The notes beneath the pieces were generated by a model. The model was not told the DNA's origin and did not search any database. It saw only the letters and a program-made list of their open reading frames with translations. From positions 1 to 64,000 of the forward strand of contig CALBBQ010000026.1 in NCBI GenBank assembly GCA_937926785.1: a DNA stretch of 64,000 nt, written 5' to 3'. Below are positions 46,459-54,998 of the stretch, in pieces. The stretch's first letter is position 1. The number at the start of each line of letters is the position of its first letter. The DNA comes from an uncultured Bacteroidales bacterium (GTDB taxonomy: Bacteria > Bacteroidota > Bacteroidia > Bacteroidales > Tenuifilaceae). A program made the position numbers and the translations under genes.

Positions 46459-46860
46459 ATGGCAACAATCTTCAGTCGTATAGTTAAAGGCGAGATACCC
46501 TCATATAAGGTAGCCGAAGATGAACGGTACTTCGCCTTTCTAGACATCAACCCGTTGGCTAAAGGACATACGCTGGTTATTCCAAAGGTAGAGGTTGACT
46601 ACCTTTTCGACCTTGAACCAGACACCCTGGCTGGGCTAACGATTTTTGCACAACGAGTAGCAAAAGCGATAGAAAAGGTTGTGCCTTGTAAACGTATTGG
46701 GGTTGCGGTTCTGGGTCTGGAAGTACCCCATGCCCACATTCACCTGGTACCGCTCAACCATGAGTCAGACATCGACTTTCATAAACCTAAGCTGAAGCTA
46801 AGCCAGGAAGAGTTCTCCGAGCTCGCCAGCCATATTGCAGCTGAATTTAGCAAGCAGTAA
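46459..46860 (+). CDS. HIT-family nucleotide hydrolase
   Basis: The 133 residues contain the histidine triad HAHIHLVPL (His91, His93, His95) and an N-terminal IFSRIVKGEIPSYKV, typical of HINT/Fhit-like bacterial HIT proteins. They hydrolyse nucleoside phosphoramidates or dinucleoside polyphosphates. It is co-transcribed with greA and ends in a terminator. Confidence 0.94.
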   Translation: MATIFSRIVKGEIPSYKVAEDERYFAFLDINPLAKGHTLVIPKVEVDYLFDLEPDTLAGLTIFAQRVAKAIEKVVPCKRIGVAVLGLEVPHAHIHLVPLNHESDIDFHKPKLKLSQEEFSELASHIAAEFSKQ

Positions 46861-46881
46861 GCCCTGGCAAAGGGCTTTTTT
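46860..46881 (+). terminator. Intrinsic terminator after greA-HIT
   Basis: AGCCCT and AGGGCT form a 6-bp stem around a short loop, followed by six T residues. It overlaps the HIT stop codon. Confidence 0.83.
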
Positions 46882-46895
46882 CATTCTACTGGAGA

Positions 46896-49076
46896 ATGAT
46901 GAATCCACTTCGCACCACCATCACCTTACTGTTGACCCTTATCAGCATCAAGGCCTTGGGCCAGAACACAGATCATTGGGAAACTGCAGTTTTTGCAGGC
47001 GACCAATGGCGATACCGGGTAAACCAAACCGCCCCACCCGACAACTGGTATTCAGGTCAGTTCGACGACACATCGTGGCCAGAGGGCCCCGGTGGGTTTG
47101 GATACGGCGATAATGATGACGCCACCATCGTTCCGGCTTGCATATCGGTTAGCATTCGTACCTCGTTTAATATACAAAACCTGGATGCCATAGCCCAAGC
47201 CATACTGCATGTCGATTACGACGACGCATTCATCGCCTGGCTGAACGGAGTTGAAATAGCACGCTCTGCAGGTTTACAAGGAACTTCGGTATTCTGGGAT
47301 ACACCTTCAACTGAAAACCGTGAGGCATCCATGTATAGTGGTGGAAAACCTACGGCATTCTTCATTAACAATGATAAACTTAAAGGGATTCTAATTCAGG
47401 GAAAGAATGTGATTGCCATAGAAGTTCATAACACCAGCACAAGCTCATCGGACATGAGCTTAATACCTTTCCTGTCGTTCGGTATCACGAGTAGCTCAAC
47501 CTACTTCCGCCCCACCCCCGACTGGTTCACTGCTCCGATTAGCGGGCTTACCAGCAATCTTCCAATCGTCATCATCGATACCCATGGGCAAACCATTCAA
47601 AAGGATTATGAGATTGTTGCCACCATGCGGGTAGTTGATAAACCCAACAAGCTAAACCATGATAGCGACACAGTATTCACCTACAACGGAAAAATACACC
47701 TGGAGTACCATGGCCAATCGTCGTACTACAACGATTGGCCCAAGAAAAACTACAACGTTGAGCTAATAGATGAAAATGGTGAGAACATTGATTCCGCCCT
47801 AATGGGCATGCCTCCAGGTAACGATTGGGTACTATATGGCCCTTACAACGACAAATCGTTGATCCGAAATGCATTGGCATACAACCTGGGTCGTAAGATG
47901 GAGAACTATAACCCCAGAACAGCATTTTGTGAGCTGATGCTCAATAATGAATATGCAGGCTTATACCTTTTAGTTGAAAAGATTAGAAGGGGTAAGAATC
48001 GCGTTGATATTGCCAAACTTACTGGGGATGACATCTCAGGTGATGAGCTGACCGGTGGATACATTGTAAAGATTGATAAGGGCGACTACTATGAGTTCGG
48101 CTGGTCATCGCCGTACACGGCGAACGGAAAAACAGTAAACTTTCTTTGGCATTACCCAAAACCCCAGTCGATTCAGCCGGTTCAAAAGAACTACATCCGT
48201 AACTACATCACCAGCTTTGAGAACGCTCTATATTCCAATCAGTGGAACGATCCCTTTCTGGGCTACTACCGATATATCAATATGCCATCGGCGGTTGATT
48301 ACTTTCTGATCAATGAGCTTACGAAAAACATAGATGCCTACCGCATCAGCGCATTTTTATACAAGGATAAGGATAGCAAGGGTGGTCGCCTAACCTTTGG
48401 CCCCATGTGGGATTACGATTTGACCTTTGGCAACGCCAACTACTACGGGGGCGATAGCCCGCAAGGCTGGGTCTATAAATCCATAAGCCCGGACGATTAC
48501 TACCCGATACCGTTCTGGTGGCAAAAATTTACCACTGACGATAGGTTCAACAACATGGCTCGCTGCCGTTGGGAACAACTAAGGGAGAGCTGGTTCGCGC
48601 GCGAAAAGGTAATGGCTACCATTGATAGCATGACAAGCCACACCAGCGATGCGCGTATTCGGAACTTTGCCTCGTTCAATGCGCTTGGAATTTGGGTATG
48701 GCCAAATGCATTTGTAGGAAACACTTACGAAGAGGAGGTAAACTACCTGAAGCAATTCCTCTCCAGCAGACTCCTTTGGCTCGACGCTAATCTTCCGGGT
48801 GTGTGCGCTGAAGTGCAGCCTGAGAGCATGCTCTCTGCCATTCCAAATCCATTTAATGAGTACTTCGACATGAGGGTCATTTTACCCAAACCCGGGAACC
48901 TTACCCTGAGGTTAACCTCGATTAATGGCTTCGAGGTTTGGCAAATGAACAAAACCCTAAGTTTAACATCTTTTGTATACCGAGTCGAAACTACGAACCT
49001 GCAAAAAGGCATTTACATACTTTCTGCTTACCTGAACGGGAGCTACTTGGGTGCGGTTAAGCTAATAAAACAATAA
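46896..49076 (+). CDS. Secreted CotH-kinase-domain protein with T9SS sorting domain
   Basis: The 726 residues start with a signal peptide (about 1-22). A jelly-roll-like N-terminal domain (about 25-190) is followed by a CotH domain (about 225-580) with GQSSYYNDWPKKNYNVEL, NDWVLYGPYNDKSLIRN and GPMWDYDLTFGN. The C-terminal 75 residues are a type A sorting domain (AIPNPFNEYFDM, GIYILSAYLNG). CotH is an atypical protein kinase in spore formers. Its role in this phylum is unknown; export by the T9SS is predicted. Confidence 0.92.
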   Translation: MMNPLRTTITLLLTLISIKALGQNTDHWETAVFAGDQWRYRVNQTAPPDNWYSGQFDDTSWPEGPGGFGYGDNDDATIVPACISVSIRTSFNIQNLDAIAQAILHVDYDDAFIAWLNGVEIARSAGLQGTSVFWDTPSTENREASMYSGGKPTAFFINNDKLKGILIQGKNVIAIEVHNTSTSSSDMSLIPFLSFGITSSSTYFRPTPDWFTAPISGLTSNLPIVIIDTHGQTIQKDYEIVATMRVVDKPNKLNHDSDTVFTYNGKIHLEYHGQSSYYNDWPKKNYNVELIDENGENIDSALMGMPPGNDWVLYGPYNDKSLIRNALAYNLGRKMENYNPRTAFCELMLNNEYAGLYLLVEKIRRGKNRVDIAKLTGDDISGDELTGGYIVKIDKGDYYEFGWSSPYTANGKTVNFLWHYPKPQSIQPVQKNYIRNYITSFENALYSNQWNDPFLGYYRYINMPSAVDYFLINELTKNIDAYRISAFLYKDKDSKGGRLTFGPMWDYDLTFGNANYYGGDSPQGWVYKSISPDDYYPIPFWWQKFTTDDRFNNMARCRWEQLRESWFAREKVMATIDSMTSHTSDARIRNFASFNALGIWVWPNAFVGNTYEEEVNYLKQFLSSRLLWLDANLPGVCAEVQPESMLSAIPNPFNEYFDMRVILPKPGNLTLRLTSINGFEVWQMNKTLSLTSFVYRVETTNLQKGIYILSAYLNGSYLGAVKLIKQ

Positions 49077-49088
49077 GGGAAACTAGAT

Positions 49089-49574
49089 TTACTGATCGGT
49101 ATCGCTAACCAGCCTCGACACTTCCTCAATCACCTCAGCTAATTCAAACCCTCTTGAAACCCCAAACCGGATTAGTTTTGCCCTAAGCTCGTAGTTCGAT
49201 TTGGCTTTTACCTGTGTAAGCTTACGCTTAAGTATTATGTTAAGATTTCCCGAAAAGTTGTTAGACCTAATCTCACTTAACGCCTCATCAATAATATGAA
49301 TTGGGATACCCTTTGACAAAAGCATAGTTCTAATCTTTACCGGCCCCCAACGGTTAATCTGACTTTTCTCCTTCGCATACAGCGCAGCAAATCGGGAATC
49401 GTTCACATACCCATCTGCTATCAGCTTTGCAACTATTTGTTCGGAATCGTTAGGCAAAATTCCCCATAGCTTCAGTTTCTGCACCAGATCGTGGCTGCAT
49501 TTTTCCTGGCGGGCGCACAGCCGCTTTAATCGTTCCAGTGCCTGTTCGGGAGTTATCTTCTGGGAATTACTCAT
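49089..49574 (-). CDS. recX: Recombination regulatory protein RecX
   Basis: The 161 residues are helical with three tandem repeat-like units, including KLIADGYVNDSRFAALYAKEKSQINRWGPVKIR, the RecX signature. RecX binds RecA filaments and limits their activity. Its ATG overlaps the prmC stop by four bases, so the two are translationally coupled. The host's recA is not in the window. Confidence 0.93.
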   Translation of the reverse strand: MSNSQKITPEQALERLKRLCARQEKCSHDLVQKLKLWGILPNDSEQIVAKLIADGYVNDSRFAALYAKEKSQINRWGPVKIRTMLLSKGIPIHIIDEALSEIRSNNFSGNLNIILKRKLTQVKAKSNYELRAKLIRFGVSRGFELAEVIEEVSRLVSDTDQ

Positions 49575-50440
49575 TTCTCTCTGTTTTTACCAAAAGCAAA
49601 ACGATGTTTCCCTCTAAAATCAGCAAGTACTTGTACATCATAAAAACCATAGCTATCCAGTAAAAATCTAACTTCTTCGCCTAAAGCCTCATTTATCTCG
49701 AAATAGATCACACCTGCAGATTTCAGCCAATTGGCTGAGCATTTCGCTATGGAATGGTAGAATATCAGAGGGTTCTCATCGGCTACAAAAAGTGCCTGAT
49801 GGGGCTCAAAGTCAAGCACATTGGCATGCATGAGTTCCTTTTCCGACTCCCTCACATAGGGCGGATTGCTAACCACAATGTCGAACGTACTGCTTTCAAA
49901 CAGTTTATCGGCTGTTAAAATATCCGTTTGAATGAACTCAACGTTAACCCCGTTACGCATTGCATTTTCCCTGGCAACACCTAATGCCGCTTCTGATATA
50001 TCCAAGGCAAGGACTTTTGCTCCGTGAATAAACCGTGCTAACGAAATGGCAATACAACCACTTCCGGTCCCAACATCCAAGATTACCGGGTTACTAAATC
50101 TGTTACCCTTGATAATCATGCTGACCAATTCTTCGGTTTCTGGACGAGGGATAAGGACATCAGGGGTAACCCTGAAAGTAAGACCTAAGAAGTGTGACAC
50201 CCCTGTGGCATACTGTAAGGGTGTTCCACCTACTATCCTATCAGCTGCTTGTAACACGCCACTAACCTTCTCTTTGGGTATTACCACTTTGTCTGGATTA
50301 AGGTATGCCTGGTGATAGTTTATTCCCAACATATCCTCCACCAGCTGCTTCTTAATGGCTTGGGCTTCGGGCTGAGTGAACTGCAGGGAGAGTTTATAGC
50401 TAATTTGGGCAAGAAGCTGTTTCAGGGTGTAGTTCTGCAT
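49571..50440 (-). CDS. prmC: Peptide chain release factor N5-glutamine methyltransferase
   Basis: The 289 residues have an N-terminal helical domain (about 1-85), then a Rossmann methyltransferase with VLDIS and ILDVGTGSGCIAISL (SAM motif I) and catalytic NPPYV. PrmC methylates the GGQ glutamine of release factors RF1 and RF2. It leads a two-gene operon with recX and is divergent from ribD. Confidence 0.96.
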   Translation of the reverse strand: MQNYTLKQLLAQISYKLSLQFTQPEAQAIKKQLVEDMLGINYHQAYLNPDKVVIPKEKVSGVLQAADRIVGGTPLQYATGVSHFLGLTFRVTPDVLIPRPETEELVSMIIKGNRFSNPVILDVGTGSGCIAISLARFIHGAKVLALDISEAALGVARENAMRNGVNVEFIQTDILTADKLFESSTFDIVVSNPPYVRESEKELMHANVLDFEPHQALFVADENPLIFYHSIAKCSANWLKSAGVIYFEINEALGEEVRFLLDSYGFYDVQVLADFRGKHRFAFGKNREK

Positions 50441-50449
50441 GAAAAGAAT

Positions 50450-50457
50450 TAAATTTG
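50450..50457 (+). promoter_or_regulatory. -7 element of ribD
   Basis: TAAATTTG matches TAnnTTTG, 24 bases before the ribD ATG. No FMN riboswitch is present in this short leader. Confidence 0.55.
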
Positions 50458-50481
50458 TGGAATAACAAAATTAAATAAATT

Positions 50482-51564
50482 ATGGATACCCCCGAAGTTC
50501 ATGCCCGCTATATGGCACGATGCCTTAAGTTAGCCCTTGGAGGGCAGGGTAACGTCGCTCCCAATCCCATGGTTGGTGCGGTTATTGTCCATAATGGCCA
50601 GATCATTGGCGAAGGTTTCCATGCGGTTTACGGCCAGGCGCATGCCGAGGTGAACGCTATTAATTCCGTCACGGATAAAAATTTACTAAAGGAATCTACA
50701 CTATACGTATCGCTTGAGCCCTGCTCTCACTTCGGGAAAACACCACCCTGTACCGATCGGATTGTAGAGTACGAAATACCACGGGTGGTTATAGCCACAA
50801 CCGACCCTAACCCCAAGGTGGCTGGCAGGGGTATTGAAATACTTAGGCAAAGTGGAAAGGAGGTAATAACGGGAGTAATGGAGAAAGAAGCCAAAGAAAT
50901 TAACCGTCGGTTTATTACATTCCATGTCCAAAAGCGTCCTTACGTAATACTCAAGTGGGCGCAAACCATGGATGGTTTTATTGATAAAAACAGGAAGCCT
51001 TCTGACCCTATCGGATCCAACTGGATTACCAATGAACTGGCCCGTTCATTGGTACACCGCTGGCGCAGCGAGGAACAAGCTGTTTTGGTAGGTACTAATA
51101 CGGTGGAGAAGGATAACCCGCAGCTGAACGTACGCAACTGGAGTGGGAAATCCCCTATCCGTGTTGTAATCGATCGCAAGCTAAGGTTATCCCGCAGCTC
51201 AAAGGTATTCGACGGAAGCCAACCTACCATCCTGTTCACCGGGAATAATAGCAGCGCCATTGCTCGAAAAGCTGAATTTACCAACATCGAAAACCTGGAA
51301 ATAATCACCATTGACTTTGTAAAAGGCGTGGAAAGCCAAATCCTGAAAGAGTTGGCCGACAGAGAAATTATATCGGTGATGGTTGAAGGCGGAGCACTGC
51401 TACTCAACAGCTTCATACAGAAAAACCTTTGGGATGAAGCCCGGGTATTTATTGGCAACAAATTTTTTGGTGAAGGGGTAAAAGCCCCAACCTTTAAGGG
51501 TTCAATTGTATCATTTGACGAGATTGGCGACAGCAAGCTCTTTGTTTACCGAAACGAAATATAG
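50482..51564 (+). CDS. ribD: Bifunctional riboflavin biosynthesis protein RibD
   Basis: The 360 residues consist of an N-terminal deaminase with zinc motifs HAEVNAI and PCSHFGKTPPC, and a C-terminal reductase (about 150-360) with MVEGGALLLNSF. It deaminates and then reduces the pyrimidine intermediate of riboflavin synthesis. It is a single gene, separated from other rib genes, with a strong terminator. Confidence 0.97.
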   Translation: MDTPEVHARYMARCLKLALGGQGNVAPNPMVGAVIVHNGQIIGEGFHAVYGQAHAEVNAINSVTDKNLLKESTLYVSLEPCSHFGKTPPCTDRIVEYEIPRVVIATTDPNPKVAGRGIEILRQSGKEVITGVMEKEAKEINRRFITFHVQKRPYVILKWAQTMDGFIDKNRKPSDPIGSNWITNELARSLVHRWRSEEQAVLVGTNTVEKDNPQLNVRNWSGKSPIRVVIDRKLRLSRSSKVFDGSQPTILFTGNNSSAIARKAEFTNIENLEIITIDFVKGVESQILKELADREIISVMVEGGALLLNSFIQKNLWDEARVFIGNKFFGEGVKAPTFKGSIVSFDEIGDSKLFVYRNEI

Positions 51565-51615
51565 ATTTACTTGAACTTTAATTGATATTTCATTTCAGCC
51601 TCTTAAATCGAATTA

Positions 51616-51648
51616 AAAACCCTGAGTCGATTACCAACTCAGGGTTTT
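51616..51648. terminator. Bidirectional terminator between ribD and tnaA
   Basis: AAAACCCTGAGT (51616-51627) pairs with ACTCAGGGTTTT (51637-51648) in a perfect 12-bp stem. T runs at both ends serve the two convergent genes. Confidence 0.9.
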
Positions 51649-51679
51649 ACTCATCACCTATGCTCTACAAACATTCCTT

Positions 51680-53056
51680 TTACCTACAGGGTCTCAGTTC
51701 CACCGTGAAGTGGCGCATAATTGGAGCTTCCCAAACAATTTCCAGGCCTTTGGTAATTTGCTGCCTCCTATCGAAAACATTCTTAAGCGCAACTGCCACC
51801 ACATCCATGTGGTTGTTGGTATAGGTTCGGCGAGGTATGGCAAGCCTCAGGAGTTCGAGTTTGGGATAGCGATTCTCACGGGTTTCCGGATCGCGATCGG
51901 CAAGCAGGGTTCCAATCTCCACCCCCCTGACTCCAGCCTCTAGGTATAGCTCAATGGCCAGGGTTTGCGCCCTGAACTGCTCACGCGGGATATTGGGAAG
52001 CACTTTATTGGCATCCACAAAAATGGCGTGGCCACCGGCCGGTTTCTGATAGGGGATACCAAACTCATCGAGTCGGCGGCCAAGGTACTCAACCTGCTTG
52101 ATACGGGTTTCCAGGTAATCGAACTCGGTGCCCTCGTCAAGGCCTACAGCTAAAGCGTTCATATCGCGGCCCGACATGCCGCCGTAAGTAACGTATCCCT
52201 CAAACATGATGTTGAACTTGGAGCACTGCCGCCAAAGCTCCTGGTTGCGCATGGCTATGAAACCGCCAATGTTAACAATGGCATCCTTTTTACTGCTCAT
52301 GGTCATAGCATCGGCATGAGAGAACATCTCTCGCACAATTTCCTTGATGCTCTTATCGGCATAGCCATCCTCGCGGGTTTTAATAAAGTAGGCATTCTCT
52401 GCAAACCGGGCTGAGTCAAAAACCAGCAGCTTACCGTAGCGATTGCATATCTCCCTCACCTGGCGGAGGTTCTGCATGGATACGGGTTGACCGCCTGCAG
52501 TATTGTTGGTAATGGTTACTATAACAAACGGAACCTTATCGGCATGCTGCTTCAAAAAATCGTCAAGCTTCTGGGGATCGACATTCCCCTTAAAGGGATG
52601 AATGAGTTCGGTGTCAGCAGCCTCATCGATAGTACAATCCACTGCATGAGCGCGGCGGAACTCGATGTGCCCCTTAGTGGTATCGAAGTGTGAGTTTCCC
52701 GGGATGTAATCACCCTCCTTTACAAGAACGGAAAAAAGAACATTCTCTGCAGCACGCCCCTGATGGGTGGGCATCACGTAGTCGAAACCCAAAATATTCT
52801 TGATGGCATTTTTGAGGTTGAAATACGACGAGGCTCCGGCGTAGCTCTCATCACCTAGCATAATGGCACTCCACTGACGATCGCTCATAGCGCCAGTACC
52901 TGAGTCGGTTAGCAAATCGATAAACACCTGATCGCTTCGTAAGTTGAACAGATTATACTTTGCCGCCTGAATCCACTGCTCACGTTCCTGGCGGGTACTA
53001 CGACGAATGGGTTCAACCATCTTAATCTTATACGATTCGGCAAATGGTAATTCCAT
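51680..53056 (-). CDS. tnaA: Tryptophanase
   Basis: About 458 residues from the ATG at 53056. The PLP lysine is Lys257 in MSSKKDA. Two features separate it from tyrosine phenol-lyase: Asp125 in HFDTTKGH matches the Asp of tryptophanase (Thr in TPL), and GVRGVEIGT lacks the Arg that binds phenol in TPL. Other segments, such as AMSDRQW, look TPL-like. The enzyme splits tryptophan to indole, pyruvate and ammonia. It is preceded by a leader ORF and hairpins. Confidence 0.92.
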   Translation of the reverse strand: MELPFAESYKIKMVEPIRRSTRQEREQWIQAAKYNLFNLRSDQVFIDLLTDSGTGAMSDRQWSAIMLGDESYAGASSYFNLKNAIKNILGFDYVMPTHQGRAAENVLFSVLVKEGDYIPGNSHFDTTKGHIEFRRAHAVDCTIDEAADTELIHPFKGNVDPQKLDDFLKQHADKVPFVIVTITNNTAGGQPVSMQNLRQVREICNRYGKLLVFDSARFAENAYFIKTREDGYADKSIKEIVREMFSHADAMTMSSKKDAIVNIGGFIAMRNQELWRQCSKFNIMFEGYVTYGGMSGRDMNALAVGLDEGTEFDYLETRIKQVEYLGRRLDEFGIPYQKPAGGHAIFVDANKVLPNIPREQFRAQTLAIELYLEAGVRGVEIGTLLADRDPETRENRYPKLELLRLAIPRRTYTNNHMDVVAVALKNVFDRRQQITKGLEIVWEAPIMRHFTVELRPCR

Positions 53057-53101
53057 AGTTTTATTTTTTGATTGTAGAAGATAAAGTGAATACGCTAATG
53101 C

Positions 53102-53133
53102 AAAAAAAGAAAGTGTCACTTTATTGTGACTTT
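53102..53133 (-). terminator. Terminator-like hairpin in the tnaA leader
   Basis: On the minus strand GTCAC (53130-53126) pairs with GTGAC (53119-53115), extendable by AAA/TTT with a two-base bulge. A run of seven T residues (53108-53102) follows. It lies between the leader ORF and tnaA, 46 bases before the ATG. Confidence 0.6.
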
Positions 53134-53161
53134 GGGATGAATACCCGGATGGATTGAAGAA

Positions 53162-53242
53162 CTAGAACCGGTCGCGGTTCTTGATATTCAGAAACACGTA
53201 CTTAGCAGCAAACCTCAGATGTAAGTTTTCAAATATCAACAT
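53162..53242 (-). CDS. Candidate tryptophanase leader peptide (26 residues)
   Basis: The ORF reads MLIFENLHLRFAAKYVFLNI followed by KNRDRF and a TAG. It begins about 18 bases after a -7 element and ends inside the stem AGAACCG-CGAC-CGGTTCT (53181-53164). The segment around KYVFLNIKN loosely recalls the KWFNIDNK of E. coli TnaC, but it has no Trp and no terminal Pro. Position supports a regulatory leader; sequence similarity alone is weak. It may be a chance ORF. Confidence 0.4.
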   Translation of the reverse strand: MLIFENLHLRFAAKYVFLNIKNRDRF

Positions 53243-53259
53243 GGTTGAGGCGTTTACCG

Positions 53260-53267
53260 CAAAAATA
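53260..53267 (-). promoter_or_regulatory. -7 element upstream of the tnaA leader
   Basis: On the minus strand TATTTTTG matches TAnnTTTG. It would start a transcript of roughly 200 bases before tnaA, containing the leader ORF and both hairpins. The -33 is weak (TTTC). Confidence 0.55.
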
Positions 53268-53329
53268 AAAAAAGTAGATAAACCGGAAACGATTTCTAAA
53301 AATTTAAACTCCTCGTAAAAGTCTCAGAA

Positions 53330-54373
53330 CTAATCAATTCCACCCACACTGAACGAAAGAATGGTGGTGTGGTCGTACTCCTGCCCCGGGAGTAATAGCG
53401 TAGAAGGAAAGTTAATATTATTGGGGCTGTTGGGGAAGTGCTGGGGCTCCAGGCATACCGCCCAGTTGCCCTTAGGTGGGAGTTCAATCATTGGATTTGA
53501 TACATTGGGTCGGTTAATTGGTGTATAAAGTTGTAAACCGGGCTGGGTGGTGTAAATGGAAAGCCCAATGCGGTTTTTGGGATTAAATAGAACTACCGAT
53601 GGTTCATCGAGGTTGGGGTTGTTAAGGGCAAAGCAATGATCGTAGCAATCGCCCACCAAATCGATGTCGGCGCCTATGGCCTTGAAGTGGGTGAAATCGA
53701 ACGGCGATCCGCTAACCTCACGTAGCTCGCCTGTAGGAATAAGATTAGCGTTTACCGGAAGGTAGTGGTTAGCATCGATTCGTAGCAGGTGGTCAAGCAC
53801 ATCTGTGCTAAACCCACCCAAATTGTAGTAACCATGAGTGGTAAAATTGACATGAGTGGGCCTATCGGTTACAGCTCGGTAGCTTACGCTTATCTGGTTG
53901 TCGTCCGTTACCTGGTAAATCACCCAGGCATCCAGATTTCCGGGGAAGCCCTGGTCGCCATCGGGGCTTGCCAGATGAAACTCGAGCATGCAAACTCCAT
54001 TGTGTACCTCAAACAACACCGTTTCCCAAACCCTGTGACTAAACCCCTCGGTTCCCCCGTGAAGTATATTTTGCCCCTCGTTTGCGCTTAACGCATACTC
54101 TATGCCATCAATTTGGAAACGTGCGCCTGCAATCCTGTTTGCATATCGGCCAACAATAACACCCGGATAGTAGTTTGCCTTCAGATAATCGGATGGCTTT
54201 AAAAGGCTGTAGGCAAGGTTTAAGGTTTCATCGTTATCGTTAATCAGGCAGGCGGAAATCATAGCTGCGCCAAGATTGCTGAACGAGACCTGAAGCCCTC
54301 CCTCAGTCATTACAGTGTAAAGGTGAACCTCATTACCGGCTAACGTTCCCCATTGTGATGTTTTGAAATCCAT
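53330..54373 (-). CDS. galM: Aldose 1-epimerase (galactose mutarotase)
   Basis: The 347 residues match GalM. The catalytic His is in FTTHGYYNLGG and the Glu in CLEPQHFPNSPN, with the N-terminal YANRIAGARF motif. It interconverts alpha and beta anomers of hexoses. It starts 12 bases after divIC, so it is the third gene of a thiS-divIC-galM unit, an unusual grouping. No signal peptide is seen, so it is cytoplasmic. Confidence 0.95.
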   Translation of the reverse strand: MDFKTSQWGTLAGNEVHLYTVMTEGGLQVSFSNLGAAMISACLINDNDETLNLAYSLLKPSDYLKANYYPGVIVGRYANRIAGARFQIDGIEYALSANEGQNILHGGTEGFSHRVWETVLFEVHNGVCMLEFHLASPDGDQGFPGNLDAWVIYQVTDDNQISVSYRAVTDRPTHVNFTTHGYYNLGGFSTDVLDHLLRIDANHYLPVNANLIPTGELREVSGSPFDFTHFKAIGADIDLVGDCYDHCFALNNPNLDEPSVVLFNPKNRIGLSIYTTQPGLQLYTPINRPNVSNPMIELPPKGNWAVCLEPQHFPNSPNNINFPSTLLLPGQEYDHTTILSFSVGGID

Positions 54374-54385
54374 AGTAACGAAAGG

Positions 54386-54703
54386 TTAAAGATCGTCCTC
54401 ATTAATGATAAAAATGTCTTCGTTGGGCATTTTCATCAGGTACTGCTCACGAGCAAATTTCTCCAGATTCCCGGTGTTAGTCTGCAGCTCATGTATTTTA
54501 CGCCTATCCTCCTCAATTTTTTGGATATAGTATAATTTGTCTGCCTCCAACTGTTTGATCCTACGACGGATTGAGAGAATCTCCAACCAGTTGCTACTGT
54601 CAAAAATCAACATCCAAAGAAGGAAACCAAGCAAGGTTAAAAAATACTTATTCCTTAACTTGGGCAGAAACCATTTCCAGAAACTGAACTCGCCAACCTG
54701 CAT
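54386..54703 (-). CDS. Septum formation initiator DivIC/FtsB-like protein
   Basis: About 105 residues from the ATG at 54703; a GTG at 54715 would add four residues and overlap thiS. A short cytoplasmic N-terminus is followed by one membrane helix (about 22-40). A coiled-coil (about 45-80) and a short acidic tail follow. FtsB/DivIC proteins join FtsL and FtsQ at the divisome. It follows thiS by one base. Confidence 0.85.
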   Translation of the reverse strand: MQVGEFSFWKWFLPKLRNKYFLTLLGFLLWMLIFDSSNWLEILSIRRRIKQLEADKLYYIQKIEEDRRKIHELQTNTGNLEKFAREQYLMKMPNEDIFIINEDDL

Positions 54704-54704
54704 A

Positions 54705-54914
54705 TCACCCCCCACTTATCAAATGAATAACTTGTACGTCATCGCCATTATTAATAATGGCAGAGGTGTACTCATCCTTTTTTATAAGCTTTCCGTTCAC
54801 TTTTACCACAAGCATTCTAAAAGTAAAACGCTTAATGGCCAGCAACTCGCTCACCGTAATGGAAGCCTTTGGTGTATCAATATGTTCAGGTATGTTATTT
54901 AAAGTGATATCCAT
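54705..54914 (-). CDS. thiS: Sulfur carrier protein ThiS
   Basis: The 69 residues have the ubiquitin-like ThiS fold and end in the essential Gly68-Gly69, which is adenylated and thiocarboxylated to supply sulfur for the thiazole of thiamine. VVKVNGKLIKKDEY is the conserved central segment. It stands apart from other thi genes and is transcribed first in a unit with a divisome gene and galM. Confidence 0.9.
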   Translation of the reverse strand: MDITLNNIPEHIDTPKASITVSELLAIKRFTFRMLVVKVNGKLIKKDEYTSAIINNGDDVQVIHLISGG

Positions 54915-54973
54915 AAATGAAACGGGTGTAACATTCTACGCCTTGGGCACTTCTAAAAAAACTTTACCTGTTG

Positions 54974-54981
54974 CAAATATA
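54974..54981 (-). promoter_or_regulatory. -7 element of the thiS-divIC-galM unit
   Basis: On the minus strand TATATTTG matches TAnnTTTG, 59 bases before the thiS ATG. The leader is too short for a TPP riboswitch. Confidence 0.58.
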
Positions 54982-54998
54982 CACTAATAGACCAAAAC

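Noticed and set aside
50441..50481. FMN riboswitch upstream of ribD
   Set aside because: Only about 40 bases separate prmC and ribD, too short for the element.
54915..54998. TPP riboswitch upstream of thiS
   Set aside because: The interval is under 90 bases and lacks the conserved CTGAGA core.
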